Part shown: in pieces, positions 19,886 to 29,042 of the stretch
How positions within the stretch are numbered: position 1 is the first letter of the stretch
Layout: each line of letters starts with the position of its first letter
Assembly: GCA_017883285.1 (NCBI GenBank)
Contig: JADGNV010000013.1
Location: forward strand, 1 to 64,000
Direction: 5' to 3'
DNA length: 64,000 nucleotides
DNA from: Candidatus Aminicenantota bacterium
GTDB taxonomy: Bacteria; Acidobacteriota; Aminicenantia; Aminicenantales; UBA4085
Position numbers and translations under genes: made by a program
The notes under the pieces: generated by a model
What the model was told of the DNA's origin: nothing
What the model saw: only the letters and a program-made list of their open reading frames with translations
The model's database searches: none

Positions 19886-21160
19886 CTACTTTTTTAATCG
19901 AAATCTTGTGTTTTCTTTTATAATTTTTTCTCGGAAAAACACAATTCCAACCGAGAGACAAAATCCGATAAATCCGGCGAGCAGGACATTCTGTTTTTTA
20001 TTTGGAGAAACGGGGCTGAATGACGGTGTCGGCTCCTTAATGAGCTGGGTATAATCGATTCGATTTTTTTTATCTTCAGAAAGCTTGATATCATTCTTAA
20101 GATTGCTGATATTATTGCCGACTCCAAGTATGCCATTTTTAATATTCTCGATTCCCGTTTTCATTGATTCAATCTCGGTCTGATTCGAATCCATTCCCGT
20201 TCGAATCTGACTGATTTGATTATCGATTTGGCGCAATGCCTCCATTTTGCCTTGGATGGATTGAGCTAGGCTTTCACGGTTCAATCGCTCGGCGCTCACT
20301 TTATCTTCGAGCGAATTATAATATCGCAAGTTCTGCTGAACTTCATTGGAATAGAGAAGCAGGGCAAGGGCATCGGTCCCAGTTTTTTGTTCGGCCAAAG
20401 CCTTCCGCTGCTGCTTTTCCAGTTCGTCGATACGGGTCTTAACCGACTTCATTTCTTCAAAAACACCTAGAATCCGTTCTTCGGTGATTTTAAGCCTACT
20501 TTTATCGGATTCGATTTCGTTATTGAGTTTTTCCTTCTCGATCTTTTTCGAGTCGATATCAAACTCTTTAAGCTTGATTCCATTTTGCCGGATCTTGATT
20601 TCGTTCTGCGTCGTGATAATAGCGTTTTCCCGCGATTTGATTTCATTTTCGAGATCGAGGATTCTATTTTTCGTTCCTTCGACTTGAGTGTTTAGGCTAT
20701 TGATTTCGACATCAATCTTCCTATCGAAATCGCTTTTTAGGTGGTTGAAGAGCGCCATGAGAATCTGCCGCCCTATCTGGGGATCTTTATCGCGGATAGA
20801 AACACGGATGAGGTTGGTGTCGCGCAGGTTTTCGGCTTTAATTTTCGGGAATTCGCGGTCCGCAATATTGAGCTCGGCCCCGATGAGAGAATTGTAGGAT
20901 CCTTCCATGATCTGGCTAGCGATTTGCTTCGGTTCGGCAACGAGAACCTGTTTGAATTCACCTGCCTGATTCTGAGTCAGAAATTTGCTCGGAATGATGA
21001 TGGCGTCCACTTCCCAAACTTTCGGAAGACCAAAACTCCAAATTGCGACGACAATAACTAAAACTAACGTCGGGATGATGATCTGCCATCGCCGTTTCCA
21101 GGCAAGGGTGAAGTACTCCATCAGATTGATGTTCTCATATTCCATTTCTTCTTGTTGCAT
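19886..21160 (-). CDS. Wzz/GumC-type polysaccharide chain-length/co-polymerase protein
   Basis: N-terminal NLMEYFTLAWKRRWQIIIPTLVLVIVVAIWSFGLP, long coiled coil, C-terminal TM. Confidence 0.85.
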   Translation of the reverse strand: MQQEEMEYENINLMEYFTLAWKRRWQIIIPTLVLVIVVAIWSFGLPKVWEVDAIIIPSKFLTQNQAGEFKQVLVAEPKQIASQIMEGSYNSLIGAELNIADREFPKIKAENLRDTNLIRVSIRDKDPQIGRQILMALFNHLKSDFDRKIDVEINSLNTQVEGTKNRILDLENEIKSRENAIITTQNEIKIRQNGIKLKEFDIDSKKIEKEKLNNEIESDKSRLKITEERILGVFEEMKSVKTRIDELEKQQRKALAEQKTGTDALALLLYSNEVQQNLRYYNSLEDKVSAERLNRESLAQSIQGKMEALRQIDNQISQIRTGMDSNQTEIESMKTGIENIKNGILGVGNNISNLKNDIKLSEDKKNRIDYTQLIKEPTPSFSPVSPNKKQNVLLAGFIGFCLSVGIVFFREKIIKENTRFRLKK

Positions 21161-21221
21161 AAAACAATCCTTGAATTTAATATCAGCTTGAGTTTAGCAC
21201 GACTAAGAAAAAGAAAAAAGT

Positions 21222-21704
21222 TCAGCGTTGTTCGCCGATGATGCAATTGAGCTTATAATTGCCGTAGCCAGCGATAGGATCGCGACCGACTTTCTGCCAA
21301 TCTCCATCTGGAAGGAAAGTCGCCTTGGCGAAGCATTTTTTCGTCTCGGCGCCGGGGAGGACATCTTCCGAGGAGACGAAATGCAAAGTGAAGCTGTGAT
21401 AGACCTTTGGCTTGGCGGCGATGACTTCGTCGAGTGCCGCCTTGGAAATTTCCTCGAGTTTAGCTTTGATAGGACGCCCCTGGACCCGGATCCAATAGAA
21501 TCGATTGATCGTTGGAAATCCGATCGAATCAGTTTTGAGGACTTTGATAGGCACCCCAGTGAGAGACGACACTTTTGCTTCATCGATTTCAGAAACAACC
21601 AAGACGGACGTAGACGATTCCGGAGCCGGGCCGCTTTTATTGCAGGCAGCGACGACAAGTCCGGTTGCGATAAGTCCCCCCAGAAGAAACATATTCCCTT
21701 TCAT
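21222..21704 (-). CDS. Predicted lipoprotein, first gene of polysaccharide operon
   Basis: Signal plus lipobox LIATGLVVAAC. Confidence 0.8.
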   Translation of the reverse strand: MKGNMFLLGGLIATGLVVAACNKSGPAPESSTSVLVVSEIDEAKVSSLTGVPIKVLKTDSIGFPTINRFYWIRVQGRPIKAKLEEISKAALDEVIAAKPKVYHSFTLHFVSSEDVLPGAETKKCFAKATFLPDGDWQKVGRDPIAGYGNYKLNCIIGEQR

Positions 21705-21790
21705 AACCCACCTCCTTCAGCCATCAGTTGACGGCCAATCGGTCCCCCGATCAGAACGAAAAATATTTATTAACAAAAACGAAGAAAATA

Positions 21791-21804
21791 AGCAAGCTAC
21801 CGCC
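21791..21804 (-). promoter_or_regulatory. Candidate ops (RfaH-type antitermination) element
   Basis: Minus strand GGCGGTAGCTTGCT vs canonical ops GGCGGTAGCGTG (11/12), about 90 nt upstream of the first operon gene, same strand. Confidence 0.6.
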
Positions 21805-22093
21805 ATTGGATGGATGACGCGTCGAGCGCTTTCATCTCTCTAATGGCCCTTATAAACAGTCAGCCAAATCAAGACGAGCCTAATCGCCGCTCCGGAAAAA
21901 AATGCTGATGATTCCGCCTATCTTGGGAGTAAAATAGCTTTCAACATGCTGTTAAAAAGCACCTTTCTCCAGTTCCCAAAGAAGCGAAATATATTTTATC
22001 TATATGGGGGGATGACGTCAAGAAAATCTTGCTAATTCCAAATCTTTTTCCTTCCAAAATACCATATTCTAGGAGTTAATTTTTCTTCCTTAT

Positions 22094-24280
22094 TTATTCC
22101 CACCCGGCCCCGCCCAGGAAATCCGTCGTTTTCCCGATATTGCCCAGGCCGAGGGAAAATTTGATTTGAAACTCGGGCTTGTCCCGGAAAAAGTAGATCC
22201 TCACATCTGCTTTGAAATCCAGGCATTGGTAGTGATAGACCAGGCTTGCCGCCGAATACATCATCTGCTTGTCGGAAATGTTGTAGTCGATCTCCGCCCG
22301 GGCGTCCAGGTTGAGGGGAGCGATCTTCGCGCCGCCCGCCAGGCTTATCTGGTGGCGGTCATAGTAGATGCTCTTATAATAGGGAAACGTGCTTTTGTAC
22401 CAGTTGACGTTCAAGAACAGATCGTCCGACGGCACACCGAGATTCGCTCCCAGACGGATGCTCGAGAAAGTCTTGAAGTATGTGTTGTAGCTCATGCTGA
22501 AATCGAAGCTGTACTTTTCTCCGGGATAGAACCGGACGTAGCTCGCCAGCTCGGAAAAACGCGGAATCACGCCATTGATGGGAGGATAATAGCTCATGGG
22601 ACTATTTTCGGGCGATAGATAATACGTCTGGTTGAGCCCCCACGTAAATATTTCCCGGGGCGTGGCCCCCGTCTTGAGAAGAAAATGATTCGTCAGGCCG
22701 TAGGTCAATTGATGATATCGGAAAAGGGGATAAGCGGTGACGATTTTCTCCGAATTCACCGTGAGGCTTTCATATCGATACGTGATCGACGGCTCGATGA
22801 TGTGCTTCAAGCGTTTCAGGCTTTTGTTTTCGCTGTCTACCGCCCCGCCCAAGTCCCAGATCCTATAAAAAACGGGGCCGATGAATTCCATATTCAGAGC
22901 ATAATTCGAAGTCAGGACGGGCGTATCGACGATGCCTACCCCTGGCTTCAAGCTCTGCCAGGAGTATTTGAGGTTGCTTTCCACAGAAAAATTCGCCGTT
23001 AACCAAGGGATACCGTTGAACGGGAGGCTCAAGGAAGGATTGAGGGAAAAATCCTGGCTTTTAAGCTGTGTCTCCGACTTGTATTGGGTGTCCCAGCCGT
23101 ATTGCCAGCGATTGAAAGATGATGAAAAAGACAAAAAGAGGGGACCCAACAATTTCATCTTGAACGAATCGAAGTTGATCTGGGGCAGGGATCGGGTGAT
23201 CAGCGAGCTATTGTTGACGGCGGGGAAGCTCGTCTCGAATTGGGCGGCCCGGATGCTGAAGCTGAACGTATTCCACGATTTCGAGACATAGATCTGCGAA
23301 CTTTTATTGAATACTAGAGCCCGCTGAAGATCGTTGTCGAATTCGCGCAAAAACTCGAAGGAACTCTGGTAATCCACGGCAGCCACGAGACTGAAGCCTC
23401 CTGGCAAAGCCTGGCTGTGGTTCCAGCGGATGATGTAGGCGTCCGCGGGCGTTGGTACGCCTTCCTGCGGCTTGAAAGTGAAATAATAAAGGTGAGCGTT
23501 GCCGTTCGTTCCGCCCGGAAAAATGTAGCGGGATTCCAATCCGCCGCCGACGCCCTTGCTGGCATAATAATCCAGGCTGAACGTGGCGTCCATGTTCCGG
23601 GCGATCGCCCAGTAGAAGGCCTCGGAGAAGCGCAGGCCCTTGGTCTGCGAGTATCCGACCAGAGGCATCAGGAACCCCGTCGCCCGCTCCTGGTCGAGCG
23701 GGTAGCGCATGTAGGGCCAGTAGAAGATCGGTATGCCCTTCACCGTGAAGACGGCCCCCCACATCTCCACATAGTCGTCCTTCTTGAAGTTCGCCCGGGA
23801 GAACGAGAACTTCCAACGGGGGACGGGCTGGGCGCAGGAGGTGAACGAGCCCGCGCTCATGCTGTAAAGATTGTCCGCCTTGCGCTCGATCGCATCCGAC
23901 TCGTAGCGGATGGTCGGTTGGATGAGACCCACGCCCTTGACGAGCGACCCCTGGTCGCTGTCCATGTTGAACGCCAGGCTCTCGGCGCTCAGGACCTCGG
24001 CGGGAAATTCGAGGACGACGTGGCCGACGGCCGTGACGTCCTTGGTCTTCATGTTGAGGTCGACACGGTCGGCCGAAAGCTTGAGCCCTCGGTAAAGAAT
24101 CTCCACGTCGCCCGTCAGGATGACCTTGTCGGGGTCCCCCGACGGACGCTCCTGCGTCCGGGACGAGAACTTGATCTCCGAGGATTGGGTGGCGGCGGCG
24201 GTTTGGGCATGGAGCGCGCCCGCCGTGAAGACGAAAACAAGGATCAGGGACGCGGAAAGAGCGCGAAAAAAGCGGGGCAT
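22094..24280 (-). CDS. lptD: LPS-assembly outer membrane protein LptD
   Basis: Signal peptide MPRFFRALSASLILVFVFTAGALHAQ, OstA domain then beta-barrel; ORF upstream of 24280 is translated intergenic repeat. Confidence 0.88.
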   Translation of the reverse strand: MPRFFRALSASLILVFVFTAGALHAQTAAATQSSEIKFSSRTQERPSGDPDKVILTGDVEILYRGLKLSADRVDLNMKTKDVTAVGHVVLEFPAEVLSAESLAFNMDSDQGSLVKGVGLIQPTIRYESDAIERKADNLYSMSAGSFTSCAQPVPRWKFSFSRANFKKDDYVEMWGAVFTVKGIPIFYWPYMRYPLDQERATGFLMPLVGYSQTKGLRFSEAFYWAIARNMDATFSLDYYASKGVGGGLESRYIFPGGTNGNAHLYYFTFKPQEGVPTPADAYIIRWNHSQALPGGFSLVAAVDYQSSFEFLREFDNDLQRALVFNKSSQIYVSKSWNTFSFSIRAAQFETSFPAVNNSSLITRSLPQINFDSFKMKLLGPLFLSFSSSFNRWQYGWDTQYKSETQLKSQDFSLNPSLSLPFNGIPWLTANFSVESNLKYSWQSLKPGVGIVDTPVLTSNYALNMEFIGPVFYRIWDLGGAVDSENKSLKRLKHIIEPSITYRYESLTVNSEKIVTAYPLFRYHQLTYGLTNHFLLKTGATPREIFTWGLNQTYYLSPENSPMSYYPPINGVIPRFSELASYVRFYPGEKYSFDFSMSYNTYFKTFSSIRLGANLGVPSDDLFLNVNWYKSTFPYYKSIYYDRHQISLAGGAKIAPLNLDARAEIDYNISDKQMMYSAASLVYHYQCLDFKADVRIYFFRDKPEFQIKFSLGLGNIGKTTDFLGGAGWE

Positions 24281-24359
24281 GTCATTCCGAGCGGTGCGAG
24301 GAATCTCCTCGCCTTCCTCGTCAGGCCGCATGGGATCCCTCGCATAGCTCGGGATGACA
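24281..24359. repeat. Dispersed inverted repeat, family B (GTCATTCCGAG...CTCGGGATGAC)
   Basis: Terminal inverted GTCAT(C/T)CCGAG / CTCGGGATGAC; similar to copies at 35041 and 38073. Confidence 0.75.
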
Positions 24360-24366
24360 CGCCGGT

Positions 24367-25422
24367 TCACTTCCGATCTTTATATTGAACTTCATAAAAC
24401 GCCTTGTACTCGGCGCTCTTCTCCTTGATCTTGCGCCACCAGGCCTCGTTCTCGACGTACCAGCGGACCGTGCGCTCCAGGCCGGCCTCGAACTCCACTT
24501 CGCGCCGCCAGCCCAGGGCTTTGATCTTGCGGCAATCCACGGCGTAGCGCCGGTCGTGCCCCAGCCGGTCGGGAACGAAGGTGATCAGGTCGCGCGGCTT
24601 GCCCAGGCGCTTGACGATCCGGCGGGCGACCTCGATGTTCTTCCGTTCGTCGTTCGCCCCGATGTTGTAGGCCTCCCCGGCGGCCCCGGCCCGGGCCACG
24701 AGCTCGATCGCCCGGCAGTTGTCCTCGACGAACAGCCAGTCGCGGACGTTCGCCCCCTTGCCGTAGAGCGGCAGGAGCCGGCCCTCCAGGGCGTTGGTGA
24801 TGAAAAGGGGGATGAACTTTTCGGGATATTGATAGGGCCCATAGTTGTTGCTCGGCCGGACGATCATGACCGGTGTGCCGTACGTCACGTGATAAGCGTA
24901 AGCCAGCCTGTCCGCGCCCGTCTTGCTGGCGGAATAGGGGGAGGACGGATTGAGGGGGGCGGACTCCTTGAAAAACCCCTCGTCGCGGCTGCCGTAGACC
25001 TCGTCCGTGGAGACGTGGAGGAAGAATTCGACGGCGGGCGTGCGGCGCACGGCCTCGAGGAGGACATATGTTCCATGGACGTCGGTCATGACGAACTCAC
25101 CGGCGTCGAGGATCGAGCGGTCGACGTGGGTCTCGGCCGCGAAATGGAAGACGCCCTGGACGTGCTCCAGGATGCCGCCGACGAGCTCACGGTCCCGGAT
25201 GTCGCCCCGAATGAACTCGTAGCGGACGTCGCAAGCGACGTCGCTCAGGTTGTCGAGGTTTCCGGCATAAGTCAGCTTGTCGAGGTTGACGATCCGAATG
25301 TTCGGATAGCGGGCCAGCAGGAACCGAATGAAGTTGCTGCCGATGAACCCCGCCCCGCCGGTGACGAGGACGGTCTTGCCGTCGAGGCAGCGCTGGGGAG
25401 AGGCTTTAGGGGCTGACTTCAT
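24367..25422 (-). CDS. rfbB: dTDP-glucose 4,6-dehydratase
   Basis: VTGGAGFIGSNFIRFLL, HVSTDEVYGS, YSASKTGADRL. Confidence 0.96.
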   Translation of the reverse strand: MKSAPKASPQRCLDGKTVLVTGGAGFIGSNFIRFLLARYPNIRIVNLDKLTYAGNLDNLSDVACDVRYEFIRGDIRDRELVGGILEHVQGVFHFAAETHVDRSILDAGEFVMTDVHGTYVLLEAVRRTPAVEFFLHVSTDEVYGSRDEGFFKESAPLNPSSPYSASKTGADRLAYAYHVTYGTPVMIVRPSNNYGPYQYPEKFIPLFITNALEGRLLPLYGKGANVRDWLFVEDNCRAIELVARAGAAGEAYNIGANDERKNIEVARRIVKRLGKPRDLITFVPDRLGHDRRYAVDCRKIKALGWRREVEFEAGLERTVRWYVENEAWWRKIKEKSAEYKAFYEVQYKDRK

Positions 25423-25442
25423 GTTTCCATCCTTTCCAGTTT

Positions 25443-25533
25443 GGGGTCAGGTCTTAACATTTAACAAATTTGACCCGGCCTGACCCTTTGGTGTCAGGCC
25501 TCGCCATAAACGTCAAGAGTTAAGACCTGACCC
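25443..25533. repeat. Inverted-repeat element, family C (GGGTCAGGTCTTAAC...GTTAAGACCTGACCC)
   Basis: Terminal arms are inverted; internal sequence matches the copy at 39033-39124 in opposite orientation. Confidence 0.85.
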
Positions 25534-25537
25534 TCGT

Positions 25538-25993
25538 TTATCCGTCCTTCCGACTCCAGTCGTAGGGAATGCCGCCCGTGTGCGGATCGAGTCGCTGCTC
25601 GTCGGGCTTCTTGTAGTCATATATTTCGGTCTGGGCGTTGACGACGATCGCCTCCTCAGGGCCGACGCATTTCCAGCCGTGCCAGATGCCGGCCGGGATA
25701 TGGATGAGGATCGGATTGTGGATGCCCATGAAGAATTCGTCGATCTCCTCGAACGTCGGCGACCCTTTCCGCGCGTCGCGAAGCACGACCTTGACCATGC
25801 CCGCGACACAGGCCATGTTGTCGGCCTGCTTCTCGTGCTTGTGCCAGGCTTTAACGACGTCGGGATAGGTGGTCGTCATGTAGACCTGGCCAAACTTCTC
25901 GAAGGCCTCATCGTCCGCCCGCAAGATTTCCATCAGGCGGCCGCGCTCGTCTGAAATAACCTTGAGCTTCTTGATTTTCACGCCGTCAATCAT
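25538..25993 (-). CDS. dTDP-4-dehydrorhamnose 3,5-epimerase-like protein
   Basis: DERGRLMEILRADDEAFEKFGQVYMTTTYPDVVKAWHKH...IPAGIWHGWKC. Confidence 0.88.
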   Translation of the reverse strand: MIDGVKIKKLKVISDERGRLMEILRADDEAFEKFGQVYMTTTYPDVVKAWHKHEKQADNMACVAGMVKVVLRDARKGSPTFEEIDEFFMGIHNPILIHIPAGIWHGWKCVGPEEAIVVNAQTEIYDYKKPDEQRLDPHTGGIPYDWSRKDG

Positions 25994-26013
25994 ACTATCG
26001 CTCCTCCCCTAGT

Positions 26014-26107
26014 GAGATTGCCACGCTCCCTTCGGTCGCTCGCAATGACAAGCAACATGTCATTGCGAGCCATCGCGCGCTTGCGCGGTGACGAAGCAAT
26101 CTCCTCT
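26014..26107. repeat. Paired dispersed repeats, family A (GTCATTGCGAG...GAAGCAATCTC)
   Basis: Two opposed copies: gagattgcc...tcgcaatgaca and gtcattgcgag...gacgaagcaatctcctctt. Confidence 0.8.
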
Positions 26108-26977
26108 TCATTTCGTTTCCGACGCCAGCCGCTTCAAATATTCCCCATAGGCATTCGGAGTATTTTTCGCTTGGCGAAGGAGGGCGTCCCGATCGATATA
26201 ACCCTGGTGGTAGGCGATCTCCTCGGGGCAGGCGATCATCAGGCCCTGCCGGTCCTCGACCGCCTGGACGAAATTCGCCGCCTGGAGGAGCGATTCGTGC
26301 GTCCCGGCATCGAGCCAGGCCACGCCCCGGCCCATGATCTCGACCCGCAGCTCCCCCCGCTTCAGATATTCATGGTTGAGGTCGGTGATCTCGAGCTCGC
26401 CCCGGGATGAGGGCTTCATCTCCGCCGCCCGCCGCGAGACTTCGCCGTCATAGAAATAGATGCCGGGGACCGCGTAGTGGGACCGAGGCTTAGTGGGCTT
26501 CTCCTCGATGTTAACGGCTTTCAAGTTCTTGTCGAACTCGACGACACCGTAGCGTTCCGGGTCCTTGACGGCATAGGCGAACACGACCGCCCCATGCTCG
26601 AGACGGGCCGCGGCTTTGAGCTGCTCGGCCAGCCCGTGGCCGAAGAAGATGTTGTCGCCCAGGATGAGGCAGACCGGCTTCCCGTCGACAAACTCCCGCC
26701 CGACGAGGAACGCGTCGGCCAGCCCGCGAGGCTCGTCCTGGATCTTGTAGGCGAAGGATAGCCCCCACTGCCGGCCGTCGCCGAGCAGGGTCTGGAAGGC
26801 GGGCATCGCCTCGGGGGTCGAGATAACCAGGATTTCCCGGATCCCGGCGAGCATCAGCATGGACAGAGGGTAATAGACCATCGGCTTGTCGTAAACCGGC
26901 AGGAGCTGCTTGCTGACGCTCAGGGTGAGCGGATTGAGCCGCGTCCCCCGCCCTCCCGCCAAGATTATGCCTTTCAT
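26108..26977 (-). CDS. rfbA: Glucose-1-phosphate thymidylyltransferase
   Basis: [39 protein letters not shown]. Confidence 0.97.
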   Translation of the reverse strand: MKGIILAGGRGTRLNPLTLSVSKQLLPVYDKPMVYYPLSMLMLAGIREILVISTPEAMPAFQTLLGDGRQWGLSFAYKIQDEPRGLADAFLVGREFVDGKPVCLILGDNIFFGHGLAEQLKAAARLEHGAVVFAYAVKDPERYGVVEFDKNLKAVNIEEKPTKPRSHYAVPGIYFYDGEVSRRAAEMKPSSRGELEITDLNHEYLKRGELRVEIMGRGVAWLDAGTHESLLQAANFVQAVEDRQGLMIACPEEIAYHQGYIDRDALLRQAKNTPNAYGEYLKRLASETK

Positions 26978-27054
26978 CGAAGTTCCTTTTTAGGCCGATA
27001 TGGTGTCTTCCCTTGGCGAATCAAGATATATCCCATTGTTCCCAATAAATTTAG

Positions 27055-27252
27055 CACATAAGAATAATTGAAGCAATTGATAAAGAAGTGCCTATCGGCG
27101 CGGGCGGCGGCGGGTTCCTGCTGATCGTGGCCAAGTCGCCTCGGGACGCGCGGACGGTCCGCCGTCTCCTCGAGCAAAAGCCCCCGAACGACCGGGCCCG
27201 GTTCTTCGACTACGAAATCAGCCGCGAAGGGCTGAACGTCACGGTGTGTTGA
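27055..27252 (+). pseudogene. 3' remnant of L-fucokinase/FKP-type GHMP kinase
   Basis: Frame reads ...IGAGGGGFLLIVAKSPRDARTVRRLLEQKPPNDRARFFDYEISREGLNVTVC*; no start, stop upstream in frame. Confidence 0.7.
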
Positions 27253-28138
27253 ACACCCCCGTATCCACCCATTCCTTCTTCAGCACCGACCAGAAATCCT
27301 CGGCCAGGCCCTGGACTACGTATTCGTAGGGCAGCCAGCCGTATCCCCCGTCGCCCCACGCCTCGCCCCAGGAATTGCGGATGAGAAACGCGCCCTTCGT
27401 CGCGCGGCGGCTCGTCCTGTTCTCGATCTCGATCCGGTCGTCATAGCCGACGGCGTCGACGGCGTGCCCGCCCAGGACGCGCTCGGAGTCGGCGGGATAC
27501 GGGATGGCGCCGCGCTCGTCGGCCATCTCCACGGAGCTGTAGACCGTGAACCCGAACATCGACGGGTGGCCGGCCGCGAGGTAGGAGCGGACGCCGTCGA
27601 GGACGGCGGCAGGACGGGCGGACGGCGGGTCGTGGCGGTAGTACTGCAGGGTCTTATAGTTCTGGGCGAACGCGTAACAAAAAGCCGGCGGCTCCCGGTC
27701 GAATTTCTCCGCGTCGTCGAAATACGGCCAATACTCCTCGGGGGGCACGCCGAAGAGGACCATGGCCCCGACGGTCGTCCGGAGATAGGCGCCCGTGTCG
27801 CCCTTCTGCTTCATCAGGTTGCGGGTCGCCTTGTACAGAAACAGGCGCGAGGCGTCGGTGTGACGGCCGAAGGCCTTCCGCTCGTAGTATTCTATGAGGC
27901 CCGCCCCGGCGTTCGCCGTGCACGAGCCGAGGCTCCGCTGGTCCTCGACGGGAGAGCACCATTCGCGGAGATCGACAGCGGAAGAACGAGCGCGGGGTTT
28001 GCCCGGCTCAGCCGCGCGCTTTTTAAGACCGGTCGGCCGCAGGACTTCGGAAATCGAGGCCGTGGATTCCGTGTAATCCCGAAAATCCGGATAATCCGGA
28101 AGCCAGCCGAAAGACAGGGCGCGAGGATCTAGGGACAT
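27239..28138 (-). CDS. Papain-like C1A cysteine peptidase
   Basis: CSPVEDQRSLGSCTANAGAGLIEY (Cys), GGHAVDAVGYDD (His), IRNSWGEAWGDGGYGWLPYEYV (Asn). Confidence 0.9.
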   Translation of the reverse strand: MSLDPRALSFGWLPDYPDFRDYTESTASISEVLRPTGLKKRAAEPGKPRARSSAVDLREWCSPVEDQRSLGSCTANAGAGLIEYYERKAFGRHTDASRLFLYKATRNLMKQKGDTGAYLRTTVGAMVLFGVPPEEYWPYFDDAEKFDREPPAFCYAFAQNYKTLQYYRHDPPSARPAAVLDGVRSYLAAGHPSMFGFTVYSSVEMADERGAIPYPADSERVLGGHAVDAVGYDDRIEIENRTSRRATKGAFLIRNSWGEAWGDGGYGWLPYEYVVQGLAEDFWSVLKKEWVDTGVFNTP

Positions 28139-28249
28139 GAGACAACCCTCCTTTTGCTTATCCCGGAAAATACGGCGAAAGCGCCGGTTCCCGCCACCTT
28201 TCATACGTTTAGTCGGCCGACGGGGATGGTGTTAGAGACGAATCGCTTT

Positions 28250-28278
28250 TTGACAATCCCTTTGCCTCCCCCTACAAT
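28250..28278 (+). promoter_or_regulatory. Sigma70-like promoter for atpI/atpB/atpE operon
   Basis: TTGACA-N17-TACAAT. Confidence 0.75.
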
Positions 28279-28286
28279 GGTCCCGC

Positions 28287-28493
28287 ATGGATTACCGGAA
28301 ACTGGCCGACATCAGCTCCCTGGCCATGATGCTGCCCGCGTCGATCGCGGTCGGCCTGTTCTTCGGCTACTGGCTGGACAAGTGGCTGGGGACGGATCCC
28401 TGGCTGCTGATGATCATGACCCTGCTGGGGGTCGCCTCGGGCCTGATCAGCCTGATCCGGGGGATCAACAAGTATAAAGATAGCGATGTTTAA
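28287..28493 (+). CDS. AtpZ/AtpI-family small F0F1 ATPase accessory membrane protein
   Basis: ASIAVGLFFGYWLDKWLGTDPWLLMIMTLLGVASGLISLIRGINK. Confidence 0.82.
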   Translation: MDYRKLADISSLAMMLPASIAVGLFFGYWLDKWLGTDPWLLMIMTLLGVASGLISLIRGINKYKDSDV

Positions 28494-28502
28494 AGCAAAG
28501 AG

Positions 28503-28616
28503 GGGGTCCCTCGCTCCGCTCGGGACGACATGGAAAGGGGTCATTGCGAGCGAGCGGAGCGAGCGTGACAATCTCCTCTTAAAAAAGAGGGGGTCCCTTG
28601 CTCCGCTCGGGACTAC
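28503..28616. repeat. Composite of dispersed repeats, families A and B
   Basis: gtccctcgctccgctcgggacgaca ... tcattgcgagcg ... gtcccttgctccgctcgggacta. Confidence 0.75.
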
Positions 28617-28640
28617 ACCGCACGCCAAAAGGACATAAAC

Positions 28641-29042
28641 ATGCCCGACCCGCAGCCCGATCCCCTGGAAGAGAAGATTCTGAGGCGCATTCCCCTCGAA
28701 GTCATCGCCTTTGCCGCCTTCATCGCCGTCCCGGTCGGGCTCGTCTTCGGGGCGCTCGCCGGCATGTTTTTCCTCGGGGGCGGGGCCCTGGCCGCCGTCG
28801 GCTTCCTGTGGCTCAAGAGCTCGCTCACCCGGGTCTTGGCCAAGGGCAAGGCCCAGGCGCTGCGCTCCGGGGTCCTCCTCTACGGCCTCCGGTTCGTGTT
28901 GATTCTCGGGATGTTTTTCATTATAATCCTCCTCTATCCGAAGAGGCTTTTGGCCTTCGCGGCCGGCTTTTCTTCGGTGATTCCCGTATTTTTGGGCGAA
29001 GCGGTCGTGGCCCTCGCCCGCATGAAGACATGGAAGGTCTAG
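28641..29042 (+). CDS. ATP synthase subunit I-like membrane protein
   Basis: Four predicted TM segments, immediately upstream of and overlapping atpB. Confidence 0.65.
   Translation: MPDPQPDPLEEKILRRIPLEVIAFAAFIAVPVGLVFGALAGMFFLGGGALAAVGFLWLKSSLTRVLAKGKAQALRSGVLLYGLRFVLILGMFFIIILLYPKRLLAFAAGFSSVIPVFLGEAVVALARMKTWKV

Noticed and set aside
26974-27177. 67-aa minus-strand ORF downstream of rfbA
   Set aside because: Antisense of the fucokinase remnant plus AT-rich spacer; no protein features.
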